A stretch of DNA of 64,000 bases from Serratia fonticola (GCF_006715025.1 NZ_VFMK01000001.1:1426001-1490000); one strand, 5' to 3'. Positions 26,914-36,233 are shown, counted from the stretch's first letter. The notes: generated by a model not told the origin, from the sequence alone. Translations and numbers: made by a program.

Positions 26914-26982
26914 AGATACCTACTCTCTTTCAAGTCGCCGCGTTATAACCTGTACTTACTGCAACTTGAAAACTCTAGGGCG
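26914..26982. repeat. Dispersed palindromic repeat, short copy
   Basis: A reduced copy with arms CTCTTTCAAGTCGCCG and TACTGCAACTTGAAAACTC around a short centre, in the argO-yggE space, ending about 25 nt before the yggE start. Confidence 0.5.
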
Positions 26983-27007
26983 GGTTTTTGTCATTCAAGG
27001 AGACACT

Positions 27008-27739
27008 GTGAAGCTGAAAGCATTGGCCATGGCCGCAATGATTGGATTTGGGACGTTACCTCTGGCGCTGCAGGCGGCGGAATTACCTGAAGGACCACAC
27101 GTGGTCACTTCAGGTACGGCTAGCGTTGATGCCACCCCGGATATTGCTACGTTGGCGATCGAAGTTAGCGTTTCTTCTAAAGACGCTGCCCAGGCGAAAA
27201 AACAGGTCGATGAGCGCGTCGCGCAGTACTTCGATTTCCTGCAGAAAAACGGCATTGAAAAGAAAGACATCAGCGCGGCCAATCTGCGCACTCAACCAGA
27301 ATATGATTACCTGAAAACCGGCGAATCGGTGTTGAAAGGCTATCGTGCGGTGCGCCAGGTGCAGGTGACGTTGCGCCAGTTGGATAAGCTGAACGAACTG
27401 TTGGATGGCGCATTGAAATCTGGCTTGAACGAGATCCGTGCTGTTGAACTGGGCGTGGCAAAGCCGGATGTTTACCGCGAGCAGGCACGCCAGAAAGCCA
27501 TTGAAAATGCCACCCAGCAGGCCGCTTCGCTGGCTAAGGGGTTCAATGCCAAACTGGGGCCGGTGTACAGCATCCGCTATCACGTGGCCAATTATCAGCC
27601 GATGCCGGTGGCGCGCATGTTTAAGGCCGCATCAGCGGCGCCAGAAACCGATGCCGCGCAGACTTACGAACAACAGACTATCCATTTTGACGATCAGGTG
27701 GATGTGGTGTTTGAGCTGCAGCGTAACGCTGCACAGTAA
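27008..27739 (+). CDS. yggE: Periplasmic SIMPL-domain protein YggE
   Basis: A 243-residue exported protein: signal peptide in the first 25 residues (MKLKALAMAAMIGFGTLPLA then LQA-A), then a SIMPL/DUF541 domain starting near VVTSGTASVDATPDIATLAIEVS. E. coli YggE (246 residues) is linked to reduced oxidative stress; the biochemical role is not known. A GTG at 27008 is chosen as start because AAGGAG lies 7 nt upstream and it begins a proper signal peptide; the ATG 42 nt earlier does not. Confidence 0.88.
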   Translation: MKLKALAMAAMIGFGTLPLALQAAELPEGPHVVTSGTASVDATPDIATLAIEVSVSSKDAAQAKKQVDERVAQYFDFLQKNGIEKKDISAANLRTQPEYDYLKTGESVLKGYRAVRQVQVTLRQLDKLNELLDGALKSGLNEIRAVELGVAKPDVYREQARQKAIENATQQAASLAKGFNAKLGPVYSIRYHVANYQPMPVARMFKAASAAPETDAAQTYEQQTIHFDDQVDVVFELQRNAAQ

Positions 27740-27750
27740 GCTGCATCCTT

Positions 27751-27780
27751 TCAGGGCGCATCGGTTGCGCCCTGAGGTTT
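27751..27780. terminator. Bidirectional terminator between yggE and argP
   Basis: TCAGGGCGCA and TGCGCCCTGA form a perfect 10-bp stem with a 5-nt loop (27751-27775) between the converging genes. Confidence 0.8.
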
Positions 27781-28672
27781 AGTCTTGTCTTAACACCAGA
27801 TGCCCGTGAGACAACAGCGCATCGGTGACCTTGCGCATCATGCGACTCTCTGGCGCAAAGCGGTGCCAGAACAGCATACGGCGCTGGAACAGACCCGGGG
27901 TCAGATCGATCAGCTCCCCGCTGGCCAGTTCTTTCTCAATCTGCAGGTGCGGGATCATACAGCACGTCGTGCCTTGGCGCGCCAACTGAACAAACGCCTC
28001 CGAAGAGTTAACGATATGGCAGGGAACGCTGCCAGGCGAAAGATCGAAGTTTTGCTGCAGAAACGCCTGATGCATATCATCGAGATGATCGAACGCGACC
28101 GCAGGCGCCTTCAGCAGGGCAGAACGGGTCACACCGTTAGGGAAATAACGTTCGGCAAAGGCTTTTGAGGCCACGAACAGGTAGTCCAGCGCCCCCAGTT
28201 GATCCACCAGGCAGCTCGGCAATGGTTGCGGCTGGATACTCACTGCCCCCACCACTTCACCCCGGCGCAGGCGCTCCTGAGTGCGGGTTTCATCTTCCAC
28301 CTGCAGGTTCAGACGAATAGGCGAATCAGCCAGTACCGGTTTCAGCGCGGGTAACAGCCAGGTTGCCAGACTGTCGGCGTTCACCGCCAGCGACAGCAGC
28401 AGCGGAGTGTCTATCCCGTTGTCGTTCCCCAGCCACTCCTCTTCCAGTAATTCAACCTGATGTAACAAGGCCAGCAATTTCTGCCCTTGCTCGGTTGGAC
28501 GCGGTGGCACGGTACGTACCAGCAACGGCTGGCCGAACAGGTTTTCCAACTGTTTGATACGTTGGGATACCGCCGATTGGGTGATACAAAGTTTTTGTGC
28601 CGCGCGCTCAAAGCCACGTTCACGGATCACCGCGTCCAGCGCTTGTAGCGTTCTATAGTCTGGGCGTTTCAT
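27779..28672 (-). CDS. argP: LysR-type regulator ArgP (IciA)
   Basis: A 297-residue LysR regulator, the same length as E. coli ArgP. The helix-turn-helix spans about residues 5-62 (MKRPDYRTLQALDAVIRERGF...AAQKLCITQSAVSQRIKQLE region). It activates argO with arginine as effector and responds oppositely to lysine; it also affects dapB, gdhA and other genes. The start at 28672 (MKRPDY) is the conserved one; an upstream in-frame ATG adding 11 residues is less likely. Convergent with yggE, divergent from rpiA. Confidence 0.93.
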   Translation of the reverse strand: MKRPDYRTLQALDAVIRERGFERAAQKLCITQSAVSQRIKQLENLFGQPLLVRTVPPRPTEQGQKLLALLHQVELLEEEWLGNDNGIDTPLLLSLAVNADSLATWLLPALKPVLADSPIRLNLQVEDETRTQERLRRGEVVGAVSIQPQPLPSCLVDQLGALDYLFVASKAFAERYFPNGVTRSALLKAPAVAFDHLDDMHQAFLQQNFDLSPGSVPCHIVNSSEAFVQLARQGTTCCMIPHLQIEKELASGELIDLTPGLFQRRMLFWHRFAPESRMMRKVTDALLSHGHLVLRQD

Positions 28673-28888
28673 CGGAGAGCTATCCCTTAAAATGAATTGA
28701 TTCAAGCACTATGCCACATTTTTGCGGTTTTTCAGGTGAAAATAATCCCGCGTACCTCTTCAAGAAAAGCTGCATGGCGATACCGAGAAATGTGCAGTGG
28801 CTTAAATAAGTGTGTTTTAGCCTAAGGCGCGGTCGATGATTTACCCTATAATACGCACACGTTTTCGTACATAGGCAATGAACACATC

Positions 28889-29545
28889 ATGACTCAGGAT
28901 GAACTGAAAAAAGCGGTAGGCTGGGCAGCACTGGAATACGTGAAACCAGGGACTATTGTGGGTGTTGGCACGGGATCCACGGCGGCTCACTTTATCGACG
29001 CTCTGGGTTCGATCAAGCACCAGATTGAAGGGGCGGTATCCAGCTCAGATGCCTCCACTGCCAAATTGAAAAGCCTGGGGATCCACGTCTTTGACAGCAA
29101 TGAAGTGGATTCGTTGGATATCTACGTTGACGGTGCGGATGAGATCAACGGCCAGATGCAAATGATAAAAGGCGGCGGTGCGGCCCTGACTCGCGAAAAG
29201 ATCATTGCGGCCATCGCCCGCCAGTTTATTTGTATCGTTGATTCAACCAAGCAGGTTGATGTACTGGGGAAATTCCCTTTGCCAGTGGAAGTGATCCCGA
29301 TGGCCCGTTCTTATGTGGCGCGCGAACTGGTCAAGCTGGGGGGGCTGCCGGAATACCGTCAGAACGTGTTGACTGACAACGGTAATGTGATCCTGGATGT
29401 GCACAATCTAAACATTCTTGACGCTATCGCGCTGGAAAATAAGATTAATGGGATTGCCGGTGTAGTCACCGTAGGCCTGTTTGCCAACCGTGGTGCGGAT
29501 ATCGCGCTGGTCGGCACGCCAGATGGCGTTAAAGTGGTCAAATAA
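28889..29545 (+). CDS. rpiA: Ribose-5-phosphate isomerase A
   Basis: A 218-residue RpiA interconverting ribose 5-phosphate and ribulose 5-phosphate. The motifs VGVGTGSTAAHFID, YVDGADEIN and KGGGAALTREKI hold the substrate and catalytic residues, including the Asp and Lys of the active site. Length (E. coli 219) and location between argP and serA agree. A hairpin follows the stop. Confidence 0.97.
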   Translation: MTQDELKKAVGWAALEYVKPGTIVGVGTGSTAAHFIDALGSIKHQIEGAVSSSDASTAKLKSLGIHVFDSNEVDSLDIYVDGADEINGQMQMIKGGGAALTREKIIAAIARQFICIVDSTKQVDVLGKFPLPVEVIPMARSYVARELVKLGGLPEYRQNVLTDNGNVILDVHNLNILDAIALENKINGIAGVVTVGLFANRGADIALVGTPDGVKVVK

Positions 29546-29558
29546 AGCCGTAGGCAAG

Positions 29559-29588
29559 GCGCAGTGGACCCACTGCGTCTGTTTTACT
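29559..29588 (+). terminator. Terminator after rpiA
   Basis: CGCAGTG (29560-29566) pairs with CACTGCG (29571-29577), followed by TCTGTTTTA. Confidence 0.7.
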
Positions 29589-29780
29589 GCCTCAATAACT
29601 CGCCGTGCATATTTCTTGTCCTAAAACATCTTTTCTTAAAACCGGTAATTTTGGTGACATATGTCACATTCTGGTAATAACTTCCACTAAGCTTCTGCCG
29701 AATTGTTTCCCAATGGTATTTTCCACCAGAAACCGCTGTCATTACTGAGCCTTGTGCTGAGGGGCAGGCAATCGTTTGTA

Positions 29781-29808
29781 TTGCCGGGCGCGTTATTTTT
29801 GTTATGTT
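29781..29808 (+). promoter_or_regulatory. Possible serA promoter
   Basis: TTGCCG (-35) and TATGTT (-10) with 16-nt spacing lie about 100 nt before serA. The 362-nt rpiA-serA gap otherwise holds only the rpiA terminator and no plausible gene. In E. coli serA is Lrp-controlled; no clear Lrp site can be picked by eye. Confidence 0.35.
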
Positions 29809-29907
29809 GGAGGACGTGCTGTTGATTTTGGGTTGTGGCCACGGGCTGCAATGTGAAAGTTAAAGGGGAAACAGCCGCTTCTGAGGTCTGAACATAGGGT
29901 CGGGTAA

Positions 29908-31146
29908 ATGGCAAAAGTATCATTGGAGAAAGACAGGATTAAATTCCTGTTGGTGGAAGGGGTTCATCAGAACACGGTAGAGAATCTACGTGCTGCCGGA
30001 TATAACAACATTGAATACCACAAGGGTGCATTAGACACCGAATCGCTTAAGGCATCCATCCGCGATGCACACTTCATCGGTATCCGATCGCGTACGCACC
30101 TGAGCGAAGAAGTCTTCGCTGCGGCAGAAAAATTGGTGGCAGTGGGTTGTTTCTGTATCGGCACCAACCAGGTTGATTTGAAAGCGGCGACCAAACGCGG
30201 CATTCCGGTGTTTAACGCGCCTTTCTCCAATACGCGATCCGTGGCTGAAATGGTGCTGGGGGAATTGCTGCTGATGCTGCGTGGCATTCCAACGGCCAAC
30301 GCCAAGGCGCACCGTGGTCAGTGGCAAAAGCTGGCGGTAGGCTCGTACGAAGCGCGTGGCAAGAAATTAGGCATCATCGGCTACGGCCACATCGGTACTC
30401 AGCTTGGGATCCTGGCGGAAGGGCTGGGCATGAAGGTGTTCTTCTACGATATTGAGAACAAGCTGCCATTGGGTAACGCTCAGCAGGTGCGGCATCTGTC
30501 AGATCTGCTCAATATGAGCGATGTGGTCACGCTGCATGTGCCAGAAACGCCGTCGACCAAAAACATGATCGGAACCGAAGAGCTGGCGCTGATGAAGCCT
30601 GGCGCTATCCTGATTAACGCCTCGCGCGGTACTGTGGTAGACATTCCGGCGTTGTGTCATGCCTTGTCGAGCGAGCATCTGGCCGGTGCGGCGATTGATG
30701 TGTTCCCGGAAGAACCGGCAACCAATAACGATCCGTTTAATTCACCGCTGTGTGAATTCGACAACGTGCTGTTGACGCCGCATATCGGTGGTTCAACACA
30801 GGAAGCACAAGAGAATATCGGTGATGAAGTCGCGGGGAAACTGGCGAAGTACTCTGACAACGGTTCTACCCTGTCTGCAGTTAACTTCCCGGAAGTGTCG
30901 TTACCGGCCCATGGTCCGAACGCCAGCCGTTTGTTGCACATTCATGAAAACCGCCCAGGGATCCTGACGCAGATTAACCAGATTTTCGCAGAGGAAGGGG
31001 TCAATATCGCTGCCCAGTATCTGCAAACCAGCTCGGAAATCGGCTATGTGGTCATCGATATCGAAGCGGAAACAGAACGTGCTGCAGCCGCGTTGCAACG
31101 CATGAAAGCGATTGAAGGGACTATCCGCGCCCGTCTGTTGCTCTAA
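29908..31146 (+). CDS. serA: D-3-phosphoglycerate dehydrogenase
   Basis: A 412-residue SerA (E. coli 410), the committed step of serine synthesis, oxidising 3-phosphoglycerate with NAD. The NAD-binding motif GIIGYGHIGTQLG is in the central domain. The catalytic His lies in LTPHIGGST, and the C-terminal ACT domain (from about residue 338, HIHENRPGILTQIN) gives feedback inhibition by serine. It is a single gene followed by a strong terminator. Confidence 0.97.
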   Translation: MAKVSLEKDRIKFLLVEGVHQNTVENLRAAGYNNIEYHKGALDTESLKASIRDAHFIGIRSRTHLSEEVFAAAEKLVAVGCFCIGTNQVDLKAATKRGIPVFNAPFSNTRSVAEMVLGELLLMLRGIPTANAKAHRGQWQKLAVGSYEARGKKLGIIGYGHIGTQLGILAEGLGMKVFFYDIENKLPLGNAQQVRHLSDLLNMSDVVTLHVPETPSTKNMIGTEELALMKPGAILINASRGTVVDIPALCHALSSEHLAGAAIDVFPEEPATNNDPFNSPLCEFDNVLLTPHIGGSTQEAQENIGDEVAGKLAKYSDNGSTLSAVNFPEVSLPAHGPNASRLLHIHENRPGILTQINQIFAEEGVNIAAQYLQTSSEIGYVVIDIEAETERAAAALQRMKAIEGTIRARLLL

Positions 31147-31187
31147 TATATCCCTCGTCTGCCAGAGCAGCGTTATTATCTGCTATT

Positions 31188-31216
31188 GCGAAACCCACTC
31201 ATGGGTTTCGCCTTTC
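31188..31216 (+). terminator. Terminator after serA
   Basis: GCGAAACCCA and TGGGTTTCGC form a perfect 10-bp stem with loop CTCA (31188-31211). Confidence 0.85.
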
Positions 31217-31262
31217 AAGGGCCGCTGCAAGCCGCGTTCAAATCGGTTCCCGTCTCATCTCA

Positions 31263-31325
31263 GTCAATTGATTTTATAAGCTCTTACGGATGCCTGGCTG
31301 CGAAGTACAATCCATAGGGAATAGA
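31263..31325. repeat. Degenerate copy of dispersed repeat
   Basis: Only the right arm is clear (GGCTGCGAAGTACAATCCATAGGGAATAG-like), matching the right end of the full-length copies with several changes. It lies in the serA-fau space. Confidence 0.35.
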
Positions 31326-31358
31326 CTACGACGTAGGCCGGAGTAATCTGGCCTTGCG

Positions 31359-31967
31359 CTATGGCGCGATCGGCCAAGCCCAGTTTTTTGCCGGGGTGAT
31401 AATCTCCGGTAGCGGAATATCCCATTGTTCTACCGGTAGTGCGGCGACCTGCTGGCAATCATGTGCCAGCCCTATTGGGTATGGGCCGCCTTGCCGCCAG
31501 TTTTGCAGCGTCCGATCGTAAAATCCACCGCCCATTCCCAGGCGTTGTCCCTGCGCGTCAAAAGCAACCAGCGGCGTCAGCACCACATCCAACTGCGATA
31601 ACGGTAATACGCCGCGCACATCCAGTGCAGGTTCCAGGATCTTGAATCGGTTGTAAATCAGCAGTGTTTGCGCAGTGTAACGCAGGAACAGCAGATTACC
31701 GGGGCTGAATGGGTGTAACACCGGCAGATAAACCTGTTTGCCCAGTTGCCACAGCCGCGTTATCAGCGGCGCGGTATCAAGTTCTCCATCAAAAGAGAGA
31801 AACACGGCAATATGTTCCGCGGCCTGAATCCGAGGGTGTTGCGTGAGGCGTAAGGCAATCTGCCTGGCAAAATCCTGCTGTTCAGTGGGCGTTAAGGCAC
31901 GACGCCGCTGACGGATTTCATTGCGAATGACTTGACGTTGCTGAGCGAACTGCGGTTCGAATGACAT
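31359..31967 (-). CDS. fau: 5-formyltetrahydrofolate cyclo-ligase family protein
   Basis: A 202-residue protein of the 5-FCL family (YgfA/Fau in E. coli, 182 residues), converting 5-formyl-THF to 5,10-methenyl-THF with ATP. The ATP/Mg region GMGGGFYDRTL and the LPVLHPFSPGNLLF core are intact. The start at 31967 (MSFEPQF) gives about 20 residues more than E. coli. It lies directly downstream of 6S RNA on the same strand, as in E. coli, where the two are cotranscribed and the system is linked to persister formation. Confidence 0.88.
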   Translation of the reverse strand: MSFEPQFAQQRQVIRNEIRQRRRALTPTEQQDFARQIALRLTQHPRIQAAEHIAVFLSFDGELDTAPLITRLWQLGKQVYLPVLHPFSPGNLLFLRYTAQTLLIYNRFKILEPALDVRGVLPLSQLDVVLTPLVAFDAQGQRLGMGGGFYDRTLQNWRQGGPYPIGLAHDCQQVAALPVEQWDIPLPEIITPAKNWAWPIAP

Positions 31968-32020
31968 GATGCCGGAACTCGCGTGATGGTGTGGGTTAAC
32001 ACGTTGAAAATAAAGGTGAA

Positions 32021-32205
32021 GGGAATCTCCGAGATGCCGTCGCAGGCTGTAACCCTTGAACCCATGGTTCAAGGTGAACGTGCTGTCGCAATCTTAAGGC
32101 TTCTCGGACGGGCCGAGCATGCACACCGATCGCGGATCATCACATTCTGTTGGTACTAAATATCGGCTCAGGGGACTGGCCCGCTGACCAACATCTCAGA
32201 GAAAT
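32021..32205 (-). ncRNA. ssrS: 6S RNA (ssrS)
   Basis: The minus strand reads as a 6S RNA of about 185 nt. The 5' end ATTTCTCTGAGATGTT and the 3' end GGCATCTCGGAGATTCCC form the closing stem. The conserved segments GGGCCAGTCCCCTGAGCCGAT and GAGCATGCTCGG-like, CCGTCCGAGAAGCCTTAA, and CACCTTGAACC...GGTTCAAGGGTTACAGCC match E. coli 6S RNA. It binds sigma70 RNA polymerase in stationary phase, mimicking an open promoter. Location between zapA and fau is conserved. Confidence 0.95.
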
Positions 32206-32246
32206 TTTTTACTCATTGCCGAAGCCTTCAACTTCAGCAACTTAAG

Positions 32247-32576
32247 TTATTCGAATTGTGCATCCTGACGTTCAGAGATGCGACCCTGTTCAAGCAGTGC
32301 TTGTTCAATGGTCTGTTGCAGCATACGAATTCTTTGTTCCATATTGGCCGCATAGTCACGCGTTTTCAAGCGTTCTTGAGCAAGTTCGTGACAGACATTC
32401 AATGCTGCGATAAAAACGAGTTGCTCTGTATTTGTGACTCTAGTGCGAACTTTAAGATCTTGCAACCGTTGGTTAAGATCTTCTGCTGCCATGTTCAACG
32501 CATCTTGTTGTTCTGGCGGGCAATTGACTCTTAACGAGCGGCCAAAAATTTGAATATCTACCGGTTGTGCAGACAT
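32247..32576 (-). CDS. zapA: Cell division protein ZapA
   Basis: A 109-residue ZapA, the E. coli length, which bundles FtsZ filaments at midcell. An N-terminal globular domain (VDIQIFGRSLRVNCPPEQQDAL) is followed by a long C-terminal coiled coil. The start at 32576 is supported by AGGAAGG 7 nt upstream; a longer in-frame reading to 32723 lacks conserved sequence. Upstream of 6S RNA and fau, divergent from ygfB. Confidence 0.94.
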   Translation of the reverse strand: MSAQPVDIQIFGRSLRVNCPPEQQDALNMAAEDLNQRLQDLKVRTRVTNTEQLVFIAALNVCHELAQERLKTRDYAANMEQRIRMLQQTIEQALLEQGRISERQDAQFE

Positions 32577-32871
32577 GCCACCTTCCTGCCTAAATTTCGC
32601 GCCAGCGCCGGTCTGCCATTGCCGGGCCACCAAAGCGGGCGCCACTATATATACCTCGGTACCAAGATACAACCCTTTTTCAGTACCTGGTTGTAATCTA
32701 CTGCGCCAAACATTACCAGACAAAAAAGGGTTTCAAAATGCGTATTTACCCTCATTTTTTCCGATGTGCGCTGATTATAACTAGCCACTGAGGTGTTGCC
32801 TCAACTGGTATACCAACGGACCTTGGTGGTAGCATAACACGAACTTACCCTGTCAACGATGACGAATGCGC

Positions 32872-33450
32872 ATGTCTATACAGAATACATTTCCAAGTTA
32901 CCAATCTTTGACCGTCGCTCTCAACCAGCAATCGGTAGCCTTAACTGCGGCAGAAATGCACGGTTTGATCAGCGGCTTGCTGTGCGGCGGCAACCGCGAT
33001 GCCAGCTGGCAGACGCTGGTATTTGAGCTGACCAACGAAGGGATCGCCTTTCCACAATCCCTGAGCCTGCCGCTACAGCAGTTGCATGAAATCACCAGAG
33101 AAACGCTGGAGGATGACGAATTCATGTTCCAACTGATGATGCCGGAAGGCGAAACCGTCAGCGTGTTCGATCGTGCAGATGCGTTGGCCGGCTGGGTAAA
33201 CCACTTCCTGCTGGGGCTGGGCATGATGCAGCCGAAGCTGGCACAAGTGAAAGATGAAGTGGGCGAAGCGATCGACGATCTGCGCAATATCGCTCAACTC
33301 GGTTACGACGAAGACGAAGACCAGGAAGAGTTGGAGCAGTCGCTGGAAGAAGTGGTGGAGTATGTCCGCGTTGCTGCGTTGCTTTGCCATACTGAATTTA
33401 CCCGTCAAAAGCCGACGGCACCGGAAAACAAAAAACCGACGTTACATTAA
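32872..33450 (+). CDS. ygfB: UPF0149 family protein YgfB
   Basis: A 192-residue UPF0149 protein of the same length as E. coli YgfB. Conserved parts are LTAAEMHGLISGLLCGG, VFDRADALAGWVNHFLLGLG and the acidic GYDEDEDQEELEQSLEE. Function is not established in enterobacteria; in Pseudomonas a homologue affects AmpC expression. An ATG 6 nt earlier would add Met-Arg. First of the ygfB-pepP-ubiH-ubiI run. Confidence 0.9.
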   Translation: MSIQNTFPSYQSLTVALNQQSVALTAAEMHGLISGLLCGGNRDASWQTLVFELTNEGIAFPQSLSLPLQQLHEITRETLEDDEFMFQLMMPEGETVSVFDRADALAGWVNHFLLGLGMMQPKLAQVKDEVGEAIDDLRNIAQLGYDEDEDQEELEQSLEEVVEYVRVAALLCHTEFTRQKPTAPENKKPTLH

Positions 33451-33509
33451 CTGATGAATCAGGCGTTCGTTGGTCATAAGCGCAGATAACCCGATTTCAG
33501 GAGAAGGTG

Positions 33510-34823
33510 ATGACTCAGCAGGAATTTCACAACCGCCGTCAGGCGTTGTTGGCGAAGATGGCTCCGGGCAGCGCGGCAGTTATTTTTGCAGCACCGGAAG
33601 CGACACGCAGTGCAGACTCTGAATATCCTTACCGTCAGAACAGCGATTTCTGGTATCTGACCGGTTTTAATGAACCGGAAGCCGTGCTGATTCTGGTGAA
33701 AAGCGATGAAACCCATAACCACTGTGTGCTGTTCAATCGGGTACGCGATCTGACGGCGGAAATCTGGTTTGGCCGCCGCCTGGGGCAAGAAGCCGCCCCG
33801 GCAAAGCTTGGCGTAGATCGTGCACTGGCCTTCGATGAAATAAACGATCAACTGCACCTGCTGCTCAATGGCCTTGATGTGGTGTATCACGCTCAGGGGC
33901 AGTACCCCTTTGCTGATGAAATCCTGTTCGGGGCGTTGGAAAAATTGCGTAAAGGTTTCCGCCAGAATCTGGCCGCGCCAGCGACAGTAACGGACTATCG
34001 ACCATGGTTACATGAGATGCGTCTGTTCAAATCGGCGGAAGAAGTGGCTGTTATGCGCCGCGCCGGTGAGATCAGTGCATTGGCCCATACCCGTGCGATG
34101 CAGAAATGCCGCCCTGGCATGTTTGAATATCAGTTGGAAGGGGAGATCCTGCACGAGTTTACTCGCCATGGCGCGCGCTACCCGTCTTACAACACCATCG
34201 TTGGCAGCGGTGAAAACGGCTGTATCCTGCATTACACCGAAAACGAATGTGAAATGCGTGATGGCGATTTGGTGCTGATTGATGCCGGGTGTGAATACCG
34301 TGGTTATGCCGGAGATATCACCCGTACTTTCCCGGTCAACGGCAAATTCAGCAAGCCGCAGCGTGCGGTATATGACATCGTGCTGGCGTCGATCAACAAG
34401 GCGCTGGAGATGTTCAAACCGGGCGTTAGCATTCGCGAGGTTAACGATCAGGTAGTGCGCATCATGATCGCCGGATTAGTTGAACTGGGCGTGATGAAGG
34501 GCGAAGTGGAACAGTTGTTTGCCGAGCAGGCGCATCGTCCGTTCTTTATGCATGGTCTGAGCCATTGGCTGGGGCTGGATGTGCATGATGTGGGTCACTA
34601 TGGCACCGCGAGCCGCGATCGTGTTCTGGAACCAGGCATGGTACTGACGGTTGAGCCTGGCTTGTATATTGCCCCTGATGCCGACGTGCCGCAGGAATAC
34701 CGCGGGATCGGTATCCGTATTGAAGACGACATCCTGATCACGCAGGACGGCAATGAAAATCTGACCGCCAGCGTAGTGAAGGATGCCGATGCGATCGAAG
34801 CCTTGATGGCGGCGGCCAGATAA
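33510..34823 (+). CDS. pepP: Xaa-Pro aminopeptidase P
   Basis: A 437-residue aminopeptidase P (E. coli 441), removing N-terminal residues before proline. The C-terminal pita-bread domain holds the dinuclear Mn ligands: Asp in LIDAGCEY and YAGDITRTFPV, His in HGLSHWLGLDVHDVG, and Glu in LTVEPGLY and GIRIEDD. The ATG at 33510 has AGGAG upstream. It ends one nucleotide before ubiH starts, so the two are surely cotranscribed. Confidence 0.96.
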   Translation: MTQQEFHNRRQALLAKMAPGSAAVIFAAPEATRSADSEYPYRQNSDFWYLTGFNEPEAVLILVKSDETHNHCVLFNRVRDLTAEIWFGRRLGQEAAPAKLGVDRALAFDEINDQLHLLLNGLDVVYHAQGQYPFADEILFGALEKLRKGFRQNLAAPATVTDYRPWLHEMRLFKSAEEVAVMRRAGEISALAHTRAMQKCRPGMFEYQLEGEILHEFTRHGARYPSYNTIVGSGENGCILHYTENECEMRDGDLVLIDAGCEYRGYAGDITRTFPVNGKFSKPQRAVYDIVLASINKALEMFKPGVSIREVNDQVVRIMIAGLVELGVMKGEVEQLFAEQAHRPFFMHGLSHWLGLDVHDVGHYGTASRDRVLEPGMVLTVEPGLYIAPDADVPQEYRGIGIRIEDDILITQDGNENLTASVVKDADAIEALMAAAR

Positions 34824-34824
34824 T

Positions 34825-36003
34825 ATGAGCGTGATCATTGTGGGTGGCGGGATGGCTGGCGCAACGCTGGCGCTGGCAATTTCCTCATTGACTCGGGGTA
34901 AGGTGGCCGTTGATCTGGTAGAGGCCACGCGGCCAGACGATCGCGCACACCCTGGCTTTGATGCGCGGGCGATTGCGCTGGCGCAGGGAACCTGCCAGCA
35001 ACTGTCGCGCATTGGGGTTTGGGCTGCGTTGCGTGACTGTGCCACGGCGATCACCCATGTTCATGTCAGCGATCGCGGGCATGCCGGGTTTGTGAATCTG
35101 TGCGCGCGTGATTATCAAGTAGAGGCGTTGGGGCAGGTGATTGAACTGCACGACGCTGGGCAGCGGTTGTTTGCCTTGCTGGCGAAAGCGCCGGGCGTCA
35201 GGGTACATTGCCCGGCGAAAGTGGTCGATGTCGTACGTACTGCCGACACTGCTGAAGTGCAGTTGGATAATGGACAGCGCCTGAAAGGGGAACTGCTGGT
35301 GGCTGCGGACGGTTCACGTTCCGCGCTGGCGCAGGCTTGCCATATCCAGTGGCAGCAGAATGATTATCCTCAGTTTGCCACCATTGCCAATGTCACGACG
35401 GCCGAGGATCCGCAAGGGCGTGCATTTGAGCGCTTTACCCGCTACGGGCCGTTGGCATTGTTGCCGATGTCTCATGGACGTAGCTCACTGGTCTGGTGCC
35501 ACCCTCGGGAAAATCGTGAGCAGGTAGATAGCTGGAGCGATGAACGTTTCCTCAGTGAGCTGCAACAGGCTTTTGGCTGGCGACTGGGCAAAATGCTGAA
35601 GGCGGGCAAGCGCCACAGCTATCCATTGACTCTGCTGATGGCCAATCAACACGTCAGTCACCGTTTAGCGCTGGTAGGCAATGCGGCGCAGACGTTGCAT
35701 CCTATCGCCGGACAGGGATTTAATCTTGGGCTGCGGGACGTCATGTCGTTGGCAGAAACCCTGGCAGAAGCTGCACAAGAAGGTATCGATCTGGGAGCTT
35801 ATTCGCTGTTGAGCCGCTATCAGCAGCGGCGGCAGAAAGATCAGCAGGCAACCATTGGCGTGACCGATGGTTTGATTCGCCTGTTCGCCAACAGTTATGC
35901 CCCGTTGGTGGTTGGGCGTAACCTGGGATTGATGGCGATGGAGCAGTTACCGGTAGTGCGAGATGCCTTCGCCAAGCGCACGCTGGGCTGGGTTGAACGC
36001 TAA
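34825..36003 (+). CDS. ubiH: 2-octaprenyl-6-methoxyphenol hydroxylase
   Basis: A 392-residue FAD monooxygenase of the UbiH/UbiI/UbiF family, hydroxylating the ubiquinone ring at C1. The FAD motif VGGGMAGATLALA opens it, and the second FAD/substrate motif is VGNAAQTLHPIAGQGFNLGLRD. Length matches E. coli UbiH (392). It is one nucleotide behind pepP. The following 230-nt space to ubiI contains a tandem hairpin repeat, unlike the tight pepP-ubiH junction. Confidence 0.94.
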   Translation: MSVIIVGGGMAGATLALAISSLTRGKVAVDLVEATRPDDRAHPGFDARAIALAQGTCQQLSRIGVWAALRDCATAITHVHVSDRGHAGFVNLCARDYQVEALGQVIELHDAGQRLFALLAKAPGVRVHCPAKVVDVVRTADTAEVQLDNGQRLKGELLVAADGSRSALAQACHIQWQQNDYPQFATIANVTTAEDPQGRAFERFTRYGPLALLPMSHGRSSLVWCHPRENREQVDSWSDERFLSELQQAFGWRLGKMLKAGKRHSYPLTLLMANQHVSHRLALVGNAAQTLHPIAGQGFNLGLRDVMSLAETLAEAAQEGIDLGAYSLLSRYQQRRQKDQQATIGVTDGLIRLFANSYAPLVVGRNLGLMAMEQLPVVRDAFAKRTLGWVER

Positions 36004-36019
36004 TTTATTCCCTCATTTT

Positions 36020-36215
36020 CCTTGTCGAAGTGGGGCAAGGTATTGATAACGGTCACCGAATCAGCTCCCTCTCCCCGTGGGAGAGGGTTGGGCCGAAGTT
36101 GGGATGAACACTAATGTTTGCCCGACCAGCCTTGTCGAAGTGGGGCAATATTTTGATAAAAGCCACTGAATCAGCCCCCTCTCCCTGCGGGAGAGGGTTG
36201 GGGTGAGGGGCAAAT
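36020..36215. repeat. Tandem pair of REP-like hairpin repeats between ubiH and ubiI
   Basis: Two direct copies, 110 bp apart, each start CCTTGTCGAAGTGGGGCAA (36020 and 36130). Each runs through TTGATAA-like sequence and a GAATCAGC segment into a hairpin CCCTCTCC...GGGAGAGGGTTGGG (about 36066-36094 and 36177-36203). The copies differ at several positions, so the duplication is not recent. The hairpin matches one after the catabolic cluster at 12178. Confidence 0.8.
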
Positions 36216-36233
36216 TTAAGGAACCCAAGCAGC

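Noticed and set aside
29687..29923. 78-codon minus-strand frame in the rpiA-serA space
   Set aside because: No ribosome binding site, no family features, and it overlaps the serA start; the region is more likely promoter.
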